Assembly: GCF_002234375.1 (NCBI RefSeq)
Contig: NZ_NMQV01000018.1
Location: forward strand, 1-55,682
From: Pseudomonas fluvialis
Lineage (GTDB): Bacteria > Pseudomonadota > Gammaproteobacteria > Pseudomonadales > Pseudomonadaceae
Reading direction: 5' to 3'
Length of the DNA stretch: 55,682 nt
Part shown: one piece after another, positions 55,608 through 55,682 of the stretch
Numbering within the stretch: the stretch's first letter is position 1
How the letters are laid out: each line of letters opens with the position of its first letter
The notes under the pieces: generated by a model
What the model saw: the letters and a program-made list of their open reading frames with translations, nothing else
The model's database searches: none
Told to the model about the DNA's origin: nothing
Position numbers and translations under genes: made by a program

Positions 55608-55682
55608 CGTGGTGCGGCGATGCTGTTGGACTGCGGAGCAGGGGCCGGCGCGCTGGGGGCCGGGCTGGGGGTCGGTTTGGGC
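55604..55682 (-). CDS. C-terminal end of an upstream protein (partial)
   Basis: On the minus strand an open frame enters from the window edge and ends in a TGA that overlaps the DUF4124 start (ATGA). The visible end reads PKPTPSPAPSAPAPAP followed by QSNSIAAPR, a Pro/Ala/Ser-rich tail. In Pseudomonas a second DUF4124 gene commonly precedes this one, but the visible part is too short to identify it. Confidence 0.5.
   Translation of the reverse strand, partial: PKPTPSPAPSAPAPAPQSNSIAAPR

Overview
The window looks like chromosomal DNA of a GC-rich gammaproteobacterium of the genus Pseudomonas. The evidence is FabY-type fatty acid initiation next to cysQ, nudE and a YrfG-like phosphatase; rpiA-ilvA followed by a DUF2269 membrane protein, a HAD-IB phosphatase, rppH and ptsP; gabD-gabT; and ntrB-ntrC beside DUF4124 proteins. 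The species cannot be fixed from sequence reading alone.

Layout. 1-13.4 kb: an RluA-family pseudouridine synthase converges on a minus-strand run of penicillin-acylase-like hydrolase, rRNA methyltransferase-like protein, recC, recB and recD (the RecBCD recombinase/nuclease). 13.5-15 kb: an HD-GYP cyclic-di-GMP phosphodiesterase and a tail-overlapping small DUF3079 protein with four cysteines. 15.1-18.9 kb: a compact accessory block ending at a tRNA-Arg(CCG), with two regulators (GlxA/AraC type and TetR type), each divergent from its own hotdog-fold thioesterase-like gene, plus an alpha/beta hydrolase. 19.1-20.8 kb: a DUF2147 secreted protein, a membrane cytochrome b and a cytochrome c'. 21-24.1 kb: gabD and gabT (GABA catabolism), separated by a large imperfect palindrome. 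24.1-34.6 kb: housekeeping genes rpiA, ilvA, DUF2269, HAD phosphatase, rppH, ptsP, yrfG-like, nudE, cysQ, fabY. 34.7-35.2 kb: trmL.

The standout is 35.3-52.2 kb: an essentially complete 17-gene MSHA-type (type IV) pilus operon, order mshI, pilN-like, J, K, L, M, N, E, G, F, B, A, C, D, O, P, Q. It lies between trmL and ntrC, which in the well-known P. aeruginosa chromosome are close neighbours without such a locus. A near-perfect sigma-54 promoter (TGGCAC-N5-TTGC) lies just upstream of mshI. A second sigma-54-like element lies inside the end of mshF, directly before the pilin genes mshB-mshA, followed by two small hairpins at the predicted 5' end of the pilin mRNA. MshE carries the tandem N-terminal motifs of the cyclic-di-GMP-binding MshEN fold. 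MshP lacks the pilin Glu5, and MshQ is a large secreted protein with a lectin-like module, which suggests a tip adhesin complex. No prepilin peptidase, retraction ATPase or mshH homologue is present in the window.

The last 3.5 kb hold ntrC and ntrB (nitrogen two-component system, also sigma-54 dependent), a DUF4124 protein and the end of another gene. No transposase, integrase, CRISPR array or phage gene was seen.
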